From: Bacillota bacterium
GTDB taxonomy: Bacteria; Bacillota; Sulfobacillia; DUMF01
Length of the DNA: 64,000 nucleotides
NCBI GenBank assembly: GCA_012840015.1
Contig: DUMF01000025.1
Location: 1-64,000, forward strand
Direction of reading: 5' to 3'
The notes beneath the pieces were generated by a model. The model saw only the letters and a list, made by a program, of their open reading frames with translations, made no database searches and was not told the DNA's origin. A program made the position numbers and the translations under genes. Each line of letters begins with the position of its first letter. Position 1 is the first letter of the stretch. Shown here piece after piece: positions 1-8,847 of this stretch.

Positions 1-1
1 C

Positions 2-1204
2 AGGAGGCTGAATGAGCTCGTCAAAGCCTGCGATGAAGTGAGGAAAGGCAACCTGCAATGCAGAATACGGGTCGGGGGCTCGGACGAAGTCGGGGAACTG
101 GGTAATGCCCTCGACAGTATGGTGTGTACGATCAGAGAGAAGGTGGAGCTTCTCGAGCGTACCAAAGAGAGGCTTCAGGTTGTAATGGACAGCACTCCTA
201 ACGGTGTGGTGATGTTGGACAGCACATTCAGGGTTTTGATGGTCAACCGTATGGCCGCTTATATGCTGGGTGTGAAGGAAGAGCAAGTACAGGGACTGAC
301 GTTCCACGAAAGCATTCGGAATTGGGACCTCTGGCGAATCGTCGAACGGGCCTCGATGGAACATGAGACGGCGAAGGGCAATGTAGATCTATTCTACCCG
401 AACAAACTCAGCGTCGACGTAGCGGTGGTCCCCTTTGGCGAGCAGTGCCCGGGTTACCTCATTGTGATGCACGACGTGACGGAGTCTGCCCGCGCTGAGC
501 GCATGAAGACCGATTTCGTGGCTAACGTATCGCACGAGCTGAAAACGCCCGTTACGTCCATCAAGGGCTTTGCCGAGACCTTGCTGAGCGGCGACTTCGG
601 TGCCGCCAAGGTTTGTGAGTTTGCCAAAGTGATATACTCGGAAGCGGAAAGACTGGCCAAAATCATAGACGACCTGCTCGAACTGAGCAAGCTCGAAGCA
701 GGTGTGGTGAAACTCAAGCCCACGGAGATCGACGTGAACTCTTTGGTAGAGTCGGTACGGAAGCTCATCGAGCCGATGGCCTCGCGGGCCGGACTAAAGC
801 TCGAGACGAAGGTTTCGCCGGGGGTTTTCCGTTCGGACTCTGACTTGATCCGTAATGTGCTGCTCAACCTGCTGGACAATGCGATAAAATATACGGAAAG
901 CGGCGGAACAGTTGGCATCGAGGCGGAGATCGAGCCCCGGGAAGCGAGGTTTAGCGTGTGTGATACCGGGATAGGCATACCGAAAGACGAGTTGCCGCGC
1001 ATTTTCGAACGCTTTTACAGGGTGGATAAGGCAAGGAGCCGCGAGCTGGGAGGTACCGGGCTGGGCCTCTCCATAGCCAAGCATCAAGCGGAGTTGCTCG
1101 GGGGCGAAATTAGAGTGGAGAGTGAGCTGGGCAAGGGCTCGCGGTTTACACTGGTGATTCCGATTGGGGCAACTGATACAGCACGAAGTGACGGAGAGTT
1201 GTGA
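2..1204 (+). CDS. phoR: Sensor histidine kinase, PhoR/PnpS type (5' end outside window)
   Basis: The C-terminal 400 residues of a membrane-type sensor kinase that autophosphorylates on His and would pass phosphate to a PhoB-type regulator. The frame is open to the window edge, and the residues before the first possible GTG start (38) still read as HAMP sequence, so the gene starts upstream. Domain order: HAMP remnant (first ~45 visible residues), PAS (~60-150), HisKA with the H-box around ANVSHELKTP, then HATPase_c with the N box NLLDNAIKYT, DTGIGIP and GGTGLGLSI. It ends 3 bases before pstB, and pstB-phoU downstream support a phosphate-sensing role. The substrate specificity is inferred from these neighbours. 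Confidence 0.88.
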   Translation, partial: RRLNELVKACDEVRKGNLQCRIRVGGSDEVGELGNALDSMVCTIREKVELLERTKERLQVVMDSTPNGVVMLDSTFRVLMVNRMAAYMLGVKEEQVQGLTFHESIRNWDLWRIVERASMEHETAKGNVDLFYPNKLSVDVAVVPFGEQCPGYLIVMHDVTESARAERMKTDFVANVSHELKTPVTSIKGFAETLLSGDFGAAKVCEFAKVIYSEAERLAKIIDDLLELSKLEAGVVKLKPTEIDVNSLVESVRKLIEPMASRAGLKLETKVSPGVFRSDSDLIRNVLLNLLDNAIKYTESGGTVGIEAEIEPREARFSVCDTGIGIPKDELPRIFERFYRVDKARSRELGGTGLGLSIAKHQAELLGGEIRVESELGKGSRFTLVIPIGATDTARSDGEL

Positions 1205-1207
1205 ACG

Positions 1208-1981
1208 ATGAATGATGGACAGGCAATTGAAATGAAGATCCGGACGGAGGACTTATCAGTTTACTACGGCGGCTTTCAAGCAATCTCTCACGTAAATGTG
1301 GAGATACCTGCTAGGTCGGTGACTGCTCTCATCGGGCCCTCGGGTTGCGGAAAGTCCACCTTCTTGCGGTCTCTCAACCGCATGAACGATCTGGTGGCCA
1401 CAGCTAAAACGACGGGGAAGGTATATCTGGACGGGCAGAACATCTACGATCCCGGCGAAGACGTTGTGGCCTTGAGAAAGCGGGTAGGTATGGTGTTCCA
1501 AAGGCCCAACCCGTTCCCCATGTCCATCTTCGACAACGTGGCCTACGGACCCAGGATCCACGGAGTCCGCGATAGGAAGGCGCTAGAGGAGATAGTCGAG
1601 AAAAGCCTCTCGGCGGCAGGGCTGTGGGAGGAGGTAAAAGACAGGCTGAATAAGTCCGCTCTGGCGCTATCTGGCGGGCAGCAGCAGCGGCTCGTAATCG
1701 CCAGAGTGCTTGCGGTGGAGCCGGAAGTGATATTAATGGACGAGCCTGCGTCTGCCCTGGACCCGGTGTCAACTGGAAAACTGGAAGACCTCATTCACGA
1801 GTTAAAACAGCGATATACTATTGTAATCGTGACGCATAACATGCAGCAAGCAGCCAGGGTGTCCGAGAACTGCGCCTTTTTCCTCGCCGGGCACCTGGTT
1901 GAATATGGCCCAACCAAGGTGCTGTTTACGAGGCCCCAGGACAAACGCACTGAGGACTACATAACGGGCAGATTTGGATGA
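1208..1981 (+). CDS. pstB: Phosphate ABC transporter ATP-binding protein PstB
   Basis: ATPase subunit of the high-affinity phosphate importer PstSCAB at the inner face of the membrane. At 257 residues it has the family's usual length. Visible motifs are Walker [10 protein letters not shown], the Q-loop region [10 protein letters not shown] (typical of PstB), the signature LSGGQQQR, Walker [13 protein letters not shown] and the switch His in VTHNMQQA. It follows the kinase gene by three bases and its stop overlaps the phoU region. pstS, pstC and pstA are not between the kinase and pstB, so they either lie upstream of the window or elsewhere. Confidence 0.96.
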   Translation: MNDGQAIEMKIRTEDLSVYYGGFQAISHVNVEIPARSVTALIGPSGCGKSTFLRSLNRMNDLVATAKTTGKVYLDGQNIYDPGEDVVALRKRVGMVFQRPNPFPMSIFDNVAYGPRIHGVRDRKALEEIVEKSLSAAGLWEEVKDRLNKSALALSGGQQQRLVIARVLAVEPEVILMDEPASALDPVSTGKLEDLIHELKQRYTIVIVTHNMQQAARVSENCAFFLAGHLVEYGPTKVLFTRPQDKRTEDYITGRFG

Positions 1982-1998
1982 TTCCGGAGGGCTGCGCG

Positions 1999-2652
1999 GT
2001 GAGGAGAAGTTTTCAAGAAGAGTTGAGCGCGCTTCAACAAGAACTGTTGAAGATGGGGGCTTTCGTGGAGCAAAGTATCCACGATTCCGTGAAAAGCCTG
2101 GCCACCCGTGACAGGAAGCTGGCCGAAAAGGTCATTAAAGATGACGATCTCGCCGACCAGATGCAAACCGAGATCGAAAACAGATCGCTCGAACTGTTGG
2201 CGCTCCAGCAACCGATGGCCAAAGACCTCAGGGTTCTCGGAACCGCGCTCAAGATCGTGACGGACCTTGAACGGATTGCCGACCACTCTGTCGATATCGC
2301 CAAAGCGACCATCAGGCTTGGCGATGAACCTCTCATCAAGCCTTTGATCGACATTCCGAGGATGGCCGAACTTTCGGAGCAGATGATCAGGAACGCTCTG
2401 GACGCTTACGTGAGTTGGGACACGCAGAAGGCGTTAGACCTTAAGCAGATAGACGATACCGTAGATCACCTTTACTCACAAGTGTTCAGAGAACTGCTGG
2501 TTTACATGATGGAGGATCATCGTACCATCCACCAGGCCACGTTACTGTTAATGGTAGCGCAGCACCTGGAGCGAGTAGCAGATCATGCCACCAACATCGC
2601 CGAATGGGTGATATACATGGTGACCGGCGAACGGTGCGACCTGAACGAATGA
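1999..2652 (+). CDS. phoU: Phosphate-signalling adaptor PhoU
   Basis: Negative modulator that links the Pst transporter to the PhoR-type kinase. Two PhoU helical-bundle repeats are visible, each with the typical E/D-rich metal-binding helix (for example ALKIVTDLERIADHSVDIA and the matching HLERVADHATNIAEW in the second half). An upstream ATG at 1978 is in frame, but a GTG at 1999 preceded by CCGGAGGG (1984-1991) gives the usual N-terminus, RRSFQEELSAL, so 1999 is chosen. The 3' end overlaps acpS by an ATGA junction. Order kinase-pstB-phoU is typical of phosphate regulons in this phylum. Confidence 0.95.
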   Translation: MRRSFQEELSALQQELLKMGAFVEQSIHDSVKSLATRDRKLAEKVIKDDDLADQMQTEIENRSLELLALQQPMAKDLRVLGTALKIVTDLERIADHSVDIAKATIRLGDEPLIKPLIDIPRMAELSEQMIRNALDAYVSWDTQKALDLKQIDDTVDHLYSQVFRELLVYMMEDHRTIHQATLLLMVAQHLERVADHATNIAEWVIYMVTGERCDLNE

Positions 2653-3059
2653 AGCAAGAAGTCTTAGGCATCGGGGTGGATGTCGTAGAACTATCACGCT
2701 TCGACGAAGCGCTTCAGCGGTGGGGACAGAAGTTGCTGGAGCGCTTGTTTTGCTCTGGCGAGGTACCGGAGTTCGACATGTACCAGCGGAACAGAAAACG
2801 GGCTCTTGAAGTCTGGTGTGGCCGTTTCGCGATCAAGGAAGCCGTGCTCAAGGCGCTAGGGGCAGGACTGGGGCAGTTGTCGTGGAAATATATTATGACG
2901 GAGAAATCCCCCTGCGGAACTCCGGGAGTGGTGTTATGCGGAGCTTGCCTGGAGTATGCCAGAAGACGGGGCATAACTCAAGTGCTGGTGAGTGTGAGCC
3001 ATAGCGAGCACATTTGCGTCGCTCATGCTGTCGCTTTGGGTCAACCTGTTGTGAGGTGA
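2649..3059 (+). CDS. acpS: Holo-[acyl-carrier-protein] synthase
   Basis: Transfers 4'-phosphopantetheine from CoA to acyl carrier protein. The 136-residue product has both family motifs: GIGVDVVELSRF at the N-terminus (Mg-binding Asp) and the WCGRFAIKEAVLKALG region (Glu ligand and catalytic Lys). The ATG at 2649 overlaps the phoU stop (ATGA); the frame is open further upstream, but that part has no acpS-like sequence. The gene is followed 7 bases later by the NAD(P)HX repair gene. The acpS-nnr pairing is common in Bacillota. Confidence 0.95.
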   Translation: MKQEVLGIGVDVVELSRFDEALQRWGQKLLERLFCSGEVPEFDMYQRNRKRALEVWCGRFAIKEAVLKALGAGLGQLSWKYIMTEKSPCGTPGVVLCGACLEYARRRGITQVLVSVSHSEHICVAHAVALGQPVVR

Positions 3060-3066
3060 TGCTTGC

Positions 3067-4596
3067 GTGAGGCTCGTTACCGCGGACGAGATGAGACAAA
3101 TCGACAGGTACGCCATCGATACGGTAGGCATTCCGAGCCTCGTGCTCATGGAAAACGCAGGAGCGTCAGCTGCACGGGTAGCGATAGAAGAACTGGACGG
3201 CTTTCAGAGGGCGTTTGTGATTTGCGGCCGGGGTAACAACGGGGGAGACGGGTTGGTGGCAGCGCGCCATCTGTGGGAAGAAGGCAAGCACGTGGAGGTC
3301 TTCATCGTGGGAGACGGTGAGCTTAGCCACGATGCAGAAATCTTCCTGCGCCCGGTGGAGAAGCTTGGCATTCCCGTGAAGCGGGTGACAGCCCCACCGG
3401 CTGAACTCCAGCAGTCCGCAGGTCAGCTCATCGTAGATGCGCTGTTGGGGACCGGATTTTCGGGGGAAGTTCGAGAGCCTGTCGCTTCCGTGATCGACGC
3501 AATCAGCTCTGCCCGGGAGGGCGGCGCGCGCGTGCTGGCAGTGGACGTACCTTCCGGGCTAGATGCATCTACCGGTCAGGTCTCTAGACACTGCGTTAAA
3601 GCGGACGTCACCGTCACATTCCAGTTCATGAAGGTCGGGCTTGCCACGTACCCAGGGGCGGCTTACGCGGGGCGCGTGAAAGTCTGCGCGATAGGCATCC
3701 CGGATGTGGCGTTGGATTTCGGGAAACGGTACCAGCTCGTGGACCGGGACGTTATAAGGCAGTGGCTCTCCCCCAGAGATCCATTTGCGCATAAAGGTAG
3801 TGCGGGAAGAGTGGTAGTACTTGCTGGTAGCGAGGGATTTACTGGAGCGGCGCTGCTTTCGGCAAGGGGCGCGCTCAGAGCCGGTGCTGGGCTGGTGTCG
3901 TTGGGCGTACCTGGCAAGGTTTATCCCGTTGTAGCACCGGTGTCTCCGGAGACCATGGTGATCCCAATCGGGGATCAGGCCAGATTCGGGCTCAAAGACG
4001 TCGAAGATGCGGCCAAGCTCTGCTCGAACGCCCGGGCGGTAGCCATGGGCCCTGGGCTGGGTACCTCTGGTGAAACACCCGCCTTTGTGAGGGAGCTTTT
4101 GGAGCGAGTGGCGACGCCGGTCGTACTGGATGCGGATGCGCTTAATTGCTTAGGAGGAGACCTGTCCCCGTTGAGGCGTCGCAGCGAGCGAGGCTGGCAA
4201 ACGGTGGTTACGCCTCACCCTGGGGAGATGGCGAGGCTTTGCGGGGTTTCGCCTGCAGAGATACAGGCCAGTAGGATAGAGTGGGCATGGAAACTTGCTG
4301 GCGTTGGAGTGGTTTGTGTACTCAAAGGTGCCAGGACCGTAATCTGTTATGGGGGAGACTGCTTCATCAATCCGTCTGGGAACGGTTCTATGGCAGCGCC
4401 CGGGATGGGCGACGTGCTCACGGGAGTAATTGCCTCCTTCATCGCTCAGGGCATGGGTGTGCTGGCTGCAGCAGTCGTCGGCACTTATCTGCACGGGCTT
4501 GCAGCCGAATCGCTGGCGCTCGATCGCGGCATATTTGCCAGCCAGGTGGCTGATGGAATCCCAGCTACGCTATCGAGGGTACTTGCGGTCAGGTAG
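3067..4596 (+). CDS. nnr: Bifunctional NAD(P)H-hydrate epimerase / ADP-dependent NAD(P)H-hydrate dehydratase
   Basis: Repairs hydrated NADH and NADPH. The N-terminal YjeF_N domain (about residues 1-215) epimerises R-NAD(P)HX to the S form and shows VLMENAG and the glycine-rich GRGNNGGDG. The C-terminal ribokinase-like domain (about 225-505) dehydrates S-NAD(P)HX using ADP, and carries HPGEMARL and the phosphate-binding loop APGMGDVLTG. At 509 residues it is the usual length of the fused enzyme. A GTG start at 3067 lies 7 bases after the acpS stop. Nothing unusual is seen apart from the common GTG start. Confidence 0.95.
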   Translation: MRLVTADEMRQIDRYAIDTVGIPSLVLMENAGASAARVAIEELDGFQRAFVICGRGNNGGDGLVAARHLWEEGKHVEVFIVGDGELSHDAEIFLRPVEKLGIPVKRVTAPPAELQQSAGQLIVDALLGTGFSGEVREPVASVIDAISSAREGGARVLAVDVPSGLDASTGQVSRHCVKADVTVTFQFMKVGLATYPGAAYAGRVKVCAIGIPDVALDFGKRYQLVDRDVIRQWLSPRDPFAHKGSAGRVVVLAGSEGFTGAALLSARGALRAGAGLVSLGVPGKVYPVVAPVSPETMVIPIGDQARFGLKDVEDAAKLCSNARAVAMGPGLGTSGETPAFVRELLERVATPVVLDADALNCLGGDLSPLRRRSERGWQTVVTPHPGEMARLCGVSPAEIQASRIEWAWKLAGVGVVCVLKGARTVICYGGDCFINPSGNGSMAAPGMGDVLTGVIASFIAQGMGVLAAAVVGTYLHGLAAESLALDRGIFASQVADGIPATLSRVLAVR

Positions 4597-4607
4597 ATTT
4601 GGCTCGG

Positions 4608-4636
4608 TTGAGCATATGTATCTGCGGATATATAAT
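4608..4636 (+). promoter_or_regulatory. Predicted sigma-A promoter of the mazEF-type pair
   Basis: TTGAGC (4608-4613), a spacer of exactly 17 bases, and a perfect TATAAT (4631-4636). A start near 4643 would leave a leader of about 14 bases before the antitoxin ATG at 4657. It gives the toxin-antitoxin pair transcription independent of the upstream acpS-nnr genes. Confidence 0.7.
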
Positions 4637-4656
4637 TGGCAACCGGAGGGGATACA

Positions 4657-4914
4657 ATGAGTGGGCTGAGACGCATTATGGTTAGTCTGCCTTGTTCGTT
4701 GCTTGAACAGGTGGATGGTGAAGCCTCTCATGAGCGGCTCAACAGGAGCGAGCTCGTTAGGGAAGCTTTGAAGAGTTATCTCGACCAGAAAAGGCGTCTC
4801 AAGCTTCGTGAAGAAATGGTGCGCGGCTATGTGGAAATGGCTGAAATTAACCTGGAGCTTGCCGAGCAATGGTCGTGGGATACGGATGTGAAAGCAGGAG
4901 GGCGTGATAGGTGA
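4657..4914 (+). CDS. ndoAI: Ribbon-helix-helix antitoxin, EndoAI/MazE type
   Basis: An 85-residue protein whose N-terminal half reads as a CopG/MetJ-like ribbon-helix-helix DNA-binding domain ([16 protein letters not shown], then [14 protein letters not shown]). The charged C-terminal tail is the expected toxin-wrapping segment. ATG 4657 follows GGAGGGG with good spacing; an in-frame upstream ATG at 4636 lies inside the -10 box and is rejected. It overlaps the toxin gene by four bases. By family it should neutralise the toxin and repress its own promoter just upstream. The assignment rests on fold-like sequence plus the MazF-family neighbour. Confidence 0.88.
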   Translation: MSGLRRIMVSLPCSLLEQVDGEASHERLNRSELVREALKSYLDQKRRLKLREEMVRGYVEMAEINLELAEQWSWDTDVKAGGRDR

Positions 4915-5261
4915 ACGTAAAGCGGGGCGATGTCTTTTACGCTGATTTAAGCCCCGTAATTGGGTCTGAGCAAGGAGGGATCCGTCCCGTCCTGGTGATT
5001 CAAAACGACGTTGGGAACAAATTCAGCCCTACGACTATCGTAGCAGCTATTACTTCACAGATAAGCAAGGCCAAACTTCCCACGCATGTAGAACTTCCAA
5101 GTGCTATCTCAGGCCTCGGAAAGGACTCCGTCGTACTCCTCGAACAGTTGAGAACCATTGATAAGCGGAGACTTCGGGAAAGGGTTACTCATTTGGAGGA
5201 AGAGGTCATGGCCAAAGTGAATGCAGCTATCGAGATCAGCCTGGGGCTGAAGGAAGTATAG
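4911..5261 (+). CDS. ndoA: mRNA interferase, EndoA/MazF family toxin
   Basis: A 116-residue sequence-specific endoribonuclease closely resembling Bacillus EndoA. It begins with the family opening [21 protein letters not shown] and has RPVLVIQND and [10 protein letters not shown], which supply the Arg and Thr associated with catalysis. GTG start 4911 overlaps the antitoxin stop, so translation is coupled. The pair sits after acpS-nnr, the same neighbourhood as in Bacillus. The recognition sequence cannot be read from the protein alone. Confidence 0.95.
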   Translation: MNVKRGDVFYADLSPVIGSEQGGIRPVLVIQNDVGNKFSPTTIVAAITSQISKAKLPTHVELPSAISGLGKDSVVLLEQLRTIDKRRLRERVTHLEEEVMAKVNAAIEISLGLKEV

Positions 5262-5266
5262 GCGAG

Positions 5267-6043
5267 ATGGTCGTCATTGGTTTCAGCCTCGGAAGACGGC
5301 CGGGAGGCTTATATGGCTTGAATACATCCTATGTGACTTCCGTTATGGAGGCCGGGATAGTACCGGTGCTCATCCCTCCGCTTTCAGCCGGGACTGTAAA
5401 AAACAACGAAGAGGGCGGCGCCGAAGTGGCAGCATGCATCCACGGCCTTGTGCTCACGGGCGGAGGCGACATAGACCCTGCACTGTTCAACCGGCCAGGT
5501 GCTGCCTCCGTGCAGAACGTTCAGAGAGATCGGGACGAGACGGAAATGGCGCTGTTGCGCTCGGCACTTAAATTGGGGATGCCCGTGCTCGGTATTTGCC
5601 GCGGGATGCAGCTCATCAATGTGGCCTTGGGCGGTGACCTGATAGTAGATATTAAGACGGAGTATTTGACATCTGTGGCGCATGACGTGGACGATGATTC
5701 AGTAAGGCACCCTGTTAGGATTGCCTCAGATTCTAAAATATCCCGAATCCTGGATACGTGCGAGCTGAATACGAATAGCCACCACCATCAAGCGGTGCGA
5801 CGGGTAGCCGCGGGGCTCGTTGCGGTAGGGTGGGCTGAGGATGGCATTATCGAGGCGCTCGAGGGTAAGGGCGAGAATTACCTGGTGGGCGTACAATGGC
5901 ACCCTGAACGCCTGAGAGAGGAGAGTAGCGCCAGGCTTTTCGCTTCTTTCCTGGAGGCGGCGCGAGATTACAGGCGGAGGCGAGACTCGGTTGAGCGAAC
6001 GGGCCGAACTGCTGGTAGAAGTGACTCGAGGGCCGATCGTTGA
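5267..6043 (+). CDS. Class I glutamine amidotransferase-like hydrolase, peptidase C26 (PuuD-like)
   Basis: A 258-residue cysteine hydrolase of the gamma-glutamyl-gamma-aminobutyrate hydrolase family. The nucleophile Cys is in LGICRGMQLINVALGG, the His in GVQWHPERL, and the oxyanion/substrate segment LTGGGDIDPALF is clear. Family members cleave gamma-glutamyl amides. It lies 6 bases after the mazF-type gene and its 3' end overlaps the asparaginase gene by 53 bases, so these two amide hydrolases are probably co-translated. The exact substrate (gamma-glutamyl-GABA or another gamma-glutamyl compound) is not decided by the sequence. Confidence 0.86.
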   Translation: MVVIGFSLGRRPGGLYGLNTSYVTSVMEAGIVPVLIPPLSAGTVKNNEEGGAEVAACIHGLVLTGGGDIDPALFNRPGAASVQNVQRDRDETEMALLRSALKLGMPVLGICRGMQLINVALGGDLIVDIKTEYLTSVAHDVDDDSVRHPVRIASDSKISRILDTCELNTNSHHHQAVRRVAAGLVAVGWAEDGIIEALEGKGENYLVGVQWHPERLREESSARLFASFLEAARDYRRRRDSVERTGRTAGRSDSRADR

Positions 6044-6995
6044 GAGCAGGCATTTCGGCCACATAGTCGTAGTCTCAGTTGACGGGAGCATCGTGGCGAG
6101 CGTGGGAAACCCTCAACACGTGACCTATTGGAGGTCCGCGGCCAAGCCGGTGCAGGCTGTGCCGGTGGTTGAGTCTGGAGCGGCAGAACATTTCGGGTTT
6201 TCTGCGGAAGAAATCGCTTTGATGGGCGCCTCTCACAGCGGAGAGGAGAAGCACCGTCAAGTGGCAATGTCGATGCTGAGGAAGATGGGGCTGGGCGTGG
6301 AGGCATTGAGGTGCGGCGGCACACCCACTCCATTGGCGTGCAACTGCTCCGGAAAACATGCAGGGATGTTGGCGCTGGCATTGCAGATGGGGGTCACACT
6401 CGACGGTTATACCGATTTGAACCATCCTGTTCAGCAGGCCAATTTGAAGGCGGTGTCGAAGTTCACCGGATTGGAGCGGTCGCACATCGTGATAGGCGTG
6501 GATGGTTGCGGGGTGCCGGTCTTCGGTATCCCCCTGTATAATATGGCGCTGGCATATGCCAAGCTTTCCCATCCAACGGCTCCTGAAGCCGGGCTTTCGG
6601 AACGGGAAAGGGCGGCAGTAATGAAGATCACTGGAGCCATGATGGCAAAGCCATACTTCGTAGCGGGTACCGGCAGACTTTGTACAGAGCTCATGCGAGT
6701 TTTCAACGGCAAACTGCTGGGCAAGACCGGTGCAGAAGGCGTGTACTGTATGAGCCTCATGCAGAAAGGCATCGGCGTAGCGCTAAAGGTCGAGGACGGC
6801 AACGCGAGAGCGCTAGGCCCAGCCGTCGTGGAAACACTTTCGCAGCTGGGGTTGATAGGGGATGCTCAGAAGGATGCATTGGCTACCTTCTGGAGGCAAC
6901 CGGTGCTCAACCTGCGGAGCGAAGTGGTGGGGGAGATCAGGCCGGCTTTCGAACTGCGATTCGCCCACAGCGGCACCTCGCATGACGGGAGGTGA
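5991..6995 (+). CDS. Asparaginase, thermolabile type II (Rhizobium AnsA-like) family
   Basis: A 334-residue member of the asparaginase family first known from Rhizobium etli, unrelated to the E. coli enzymes. Family landmarks are GPIVESRHFGH near the N-terminus, WRSAAKPVQAVP, MGASHSGEEKHR and the CNCSGKHAGML segment (Ser/Lys/Cys active-site region). It would hydrolyse L-asparagine to aspartate and ammonia in the cytosol. It starts with TTG 5991 within the 3' end of the C26 hydrolase gene. The rather long 53-base overlap is unusual, but the N-terminal residues match the family, so the early start is kept. Confidence 0.9.
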   Translation: MSERAELLVEVTRGPIVESRHFGHIVVVSVDGSIVASVGNPQHVTYWRSAAKPVQAVPVVESGAAEHFGFSAEEIALMGASHSGEEKHRQVAMSMLRKMGLGVEALRCGGTPTPLACNCSGKHAGMLALALQMGVTLDGYTDLNHPVQQANLKAVSKFTGLERSHIVIGVDGCGVPVFGIPLYNMALAYAKLSHPTAPEAGLSERERAAVMKITGAMMAKPYFVAGTGRLCTELMRVFNGKLLGKTGAEGVYCMSLMQKGIGVALKVEDGNARALGPAVVETLSQLGLIGDAQKDALATFWRQPVLNLRSEVVGEIRPAFELRFAHSGTSHDGR

Positions 6996-7003
6996 TTCTA
7001 TCA

Positions 7004-8152
7004 GTGATAGCGATTGTAGGAGGCAACGTATATACGGGCAGGGGGAAACTGATACCTCGCGGCACTGTGCTCGTAGAGGGTGAGAGGATAGTGGCCGTGG
7101 GACAGGGTATAACCATCCCTCGCGATGCTCAAGTGAAGGACGTTTCGGGTATGACCGTGTTCCCTGGAATGATAGACGCGCACTGCCACGTGGGCCTTTT
7201 CGAAGAAGGATTGGGCTGGGAAGGCGATGACGTAAACGAGATCACCGATCCAATTACGCCCCAATTGCGGGCGGTGGACGGCATCAACCCCGAGGATGTG
7301 GGACTCAAGGAAGCAGCGCGGGCCGGAGTGACGGCGGTATGGAGCGCACCGGGGAGCGCCAACATAATCGGGGGGCAGGGAGTCGCACTACATACTGTGG
7401 GCCGATTCGTGGAAGATATGGTGCTGAGGGAGCCGTGCGGACTCAAAGCCGCTCTGGGGGAAAACCCGAAGCGATGCTATGGACTTGAGCTCAAGAAAAG
7501 CCCCTCGACACGAATGGGTTCTGCCGCAACGTTGCGCGAAACTTTGGTAAAGGCCCAAAACTATGCGCGAAAGAAGAAGCACGCCGAAGAAAAGGGAGAA
7601 CCGGTGGAAATCGATTTTAAGCTCGAGCCAATCGTTAAGCTGCTTAAAGGGGAGCTGACGTTGAGGCTGCACGCCCATCGGGCGGACGACATCATGACTG
7701 GCATTAGGATCGCGCGGGAGTTCGGTTTCCCGATTTGCATCGATCACTGCACAGAGGGCCATAAAGTGGCAGATGTGCTGGCGAGGGAGAGGATTCCGGC
7801 GGTAATTGGGCCATCCCTCACCGGCAGGGTCAAGGTCGAACTGAGGGAACTGGACTTCGCTACTGTGGCGGCCTGCGCTTCGGCTGGGGTGAAAGTGGCG
7901 ATCGCTACGGACCATCCTGTGGTACCTTCGAAGTATCTTCCACTGTGCGTGGGTCTTGCCATTAAGGCCGGATTAAGCTGGGACTATGCGCTACAGGCTG
8001 TAACCCTTAACGCTGCGGAAATAATCGGCATCGACGATCAGGTGGGCACCATAGAGGCCGGTAAACTAGCAGATATTTGCGTGGCTCAGGGCGACCCGTT
8101 TTCCATCGAGGGGAAGATGGTGGCTGTGATGGTCAAGGGGCAATGGCTATGA
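7004..8152 (+). CDS. Metal-dependent amidohydrolase
   Basis: An amidohydrolase-superfamily enzyme of about 382 residues. It has a composite beta-sandwich start (IVGGNVYTGRG), the metal-binding His-x-His in PGMIDAHCHVG, further His residues in RLHAHRADD and CIDHCTEGH, the Asp in ATDHPVV, and the closing GTIEAGKLADICV. Members hydrolyse cyclic amides or dipeptide-like bonds. GTG 6992 overlaps the asparaginase stop, but the near-perfect ribosome site GGGAGGTGAT (6987-6996) points to the GTG at 7004. It lacks features that would single out imidazolonepropionase, so it is not called HutI. The link to asparaginase suggests amide or cyclic-imide catabolism. Confidence 0.82.
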   Translation: MIAIVGGNVYTGRGKLIPRGTVLVEGERIVAVGQGITIPRDAQVKDVSGMTVFPGMIDAHCHVGLFEEGLGWEGDDVNEITDPITPQLRAVDGINPEDVGLKEAARAGVTAVWSAPGSANIIGGQGVALHTVGRFVEDMVLREPCGLKAALGENPKRCYGLELKKSPSTRMGSAATLRETLVKAQNYARKKKHAEEKGEPVEIDFKLEPIVKLLKGELTLRLHAHRADDIMTGIRIAREFGFPICIDHCTEGHKVADVLARERIPAVIGPSLTGRVKVELRELDFATVAACASAGVKVAIATDHPVVPSKYLPLCVGLAIKAGLSWDYALQAVTLNAAEIIGIDDQVGTIEAGKLADICVAQGDPFSIEGKMVAVMVKGQWL

Positions 8153-8847
8153 GCGAGAGAGTTTTCGTTCAGTTATCCATGTGGGATACTGCGCCAGATG
8201 GTGTAGCTGAGCGCCCGAAGCCGGTGACACCCCGCGGGGCGACACCAGAAGAGCTATGGGGGGACATCGCCGACCTTGGGGAACTGGAGCGGCGCGTGAA
8301 AGAATGTAGCAGGTGCGATTTGCGGCAAGGCTGCAAAGGTGTGGTCTTCGGAGAAGGTAACCCTTCTGCCAGGCTCATGCTTGTGGGTGAAGGCCCGGGG
8401 GCCGTGGAAGACGAAACCGGGAGGCCATTCGTGGGACCGGCTGGGCAATTGCTGGACAAGATCCTGGCTGCCATCGGTCTGAACAGGAGCGAGGTATACA
8501 TAGCTAACGTAGTGAAATGCAGGCCACCGGGGAACAGGCTTCCGACTCCTCAGGAAGCTGCGGCGTGCTACCCGCACCTGCGTGCGCAGCTCCGCCTAAT
8601 TAAACCAGCGGTAGTGGTATGCCTGGGTGCGCTATCCACGCAAGTGCTCGTGGACCCATCGGCCCGGATCACGAAGGTGCGGGGGCAATGGGTTGAGAAG
8701 AACGGCGTGCTTTATATGCCCACGTACCATCCTGCTGCGCTCCTTAGAGACCCCAACAAGAAGCGGCCGGTGTGGGAGGATTTCAAGCAAGTAAAAAGGG
8801 TGCTTCAGGAGAAGGCTGATGGAGCTGGAGGAAATTTCCAAGTCTGA
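8149..8847 (+). CDS. Uracil-DNA glycosylase, family 4 (iron-sulfur)
   Basis: Removes uracil from DNA. The product of 232 residues has the family 4/5 glycosylase motif GEGPGAVEDETGRPFVGPAGQLLD, the late motif PTYHPAALLR, and four cysteines for a 4Fe-4S cluster: CSRC near the N-terminus, then C-x15-C spanning CRPPGNR and CYPHL. ATG 8149 overlaps the previous stop (ATGA) and is 8 bases from GGGG, so it is preferred over ATG 8143. The 3' end overlaps tsaE by 29 bases. Family 4 enzymes are frequent in thermophiles and anaerobes. Confidence 0.93.
   Translation: MSERVFVQLSMWDTAPDGVAERPKPVTPRGATPEELWGDIADLGELERRVKECSRCDLRQGCKGVVFGEGNPSARLMLVGEGPGAVEDETGRPFVGPAGQLLDKILAAIGLNRSEVYIANVVKCRPPGNRLPTPQEAAACYPHLRAQLRLIKPAVVVCLGALSTQVLVDPSARITKVRGQWVEKNGVLYMPTYHPAALLRDPNKKRPVWEDFKQVKRVLQEKADGAGGNFQV

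Noticed and set aside
7004-8152. Amidohydrolase as the missing HutI
   Set aside because: It lies 16 kb from the hut genes, next to asparaginase, and shows only general amidohydrolase motifs.
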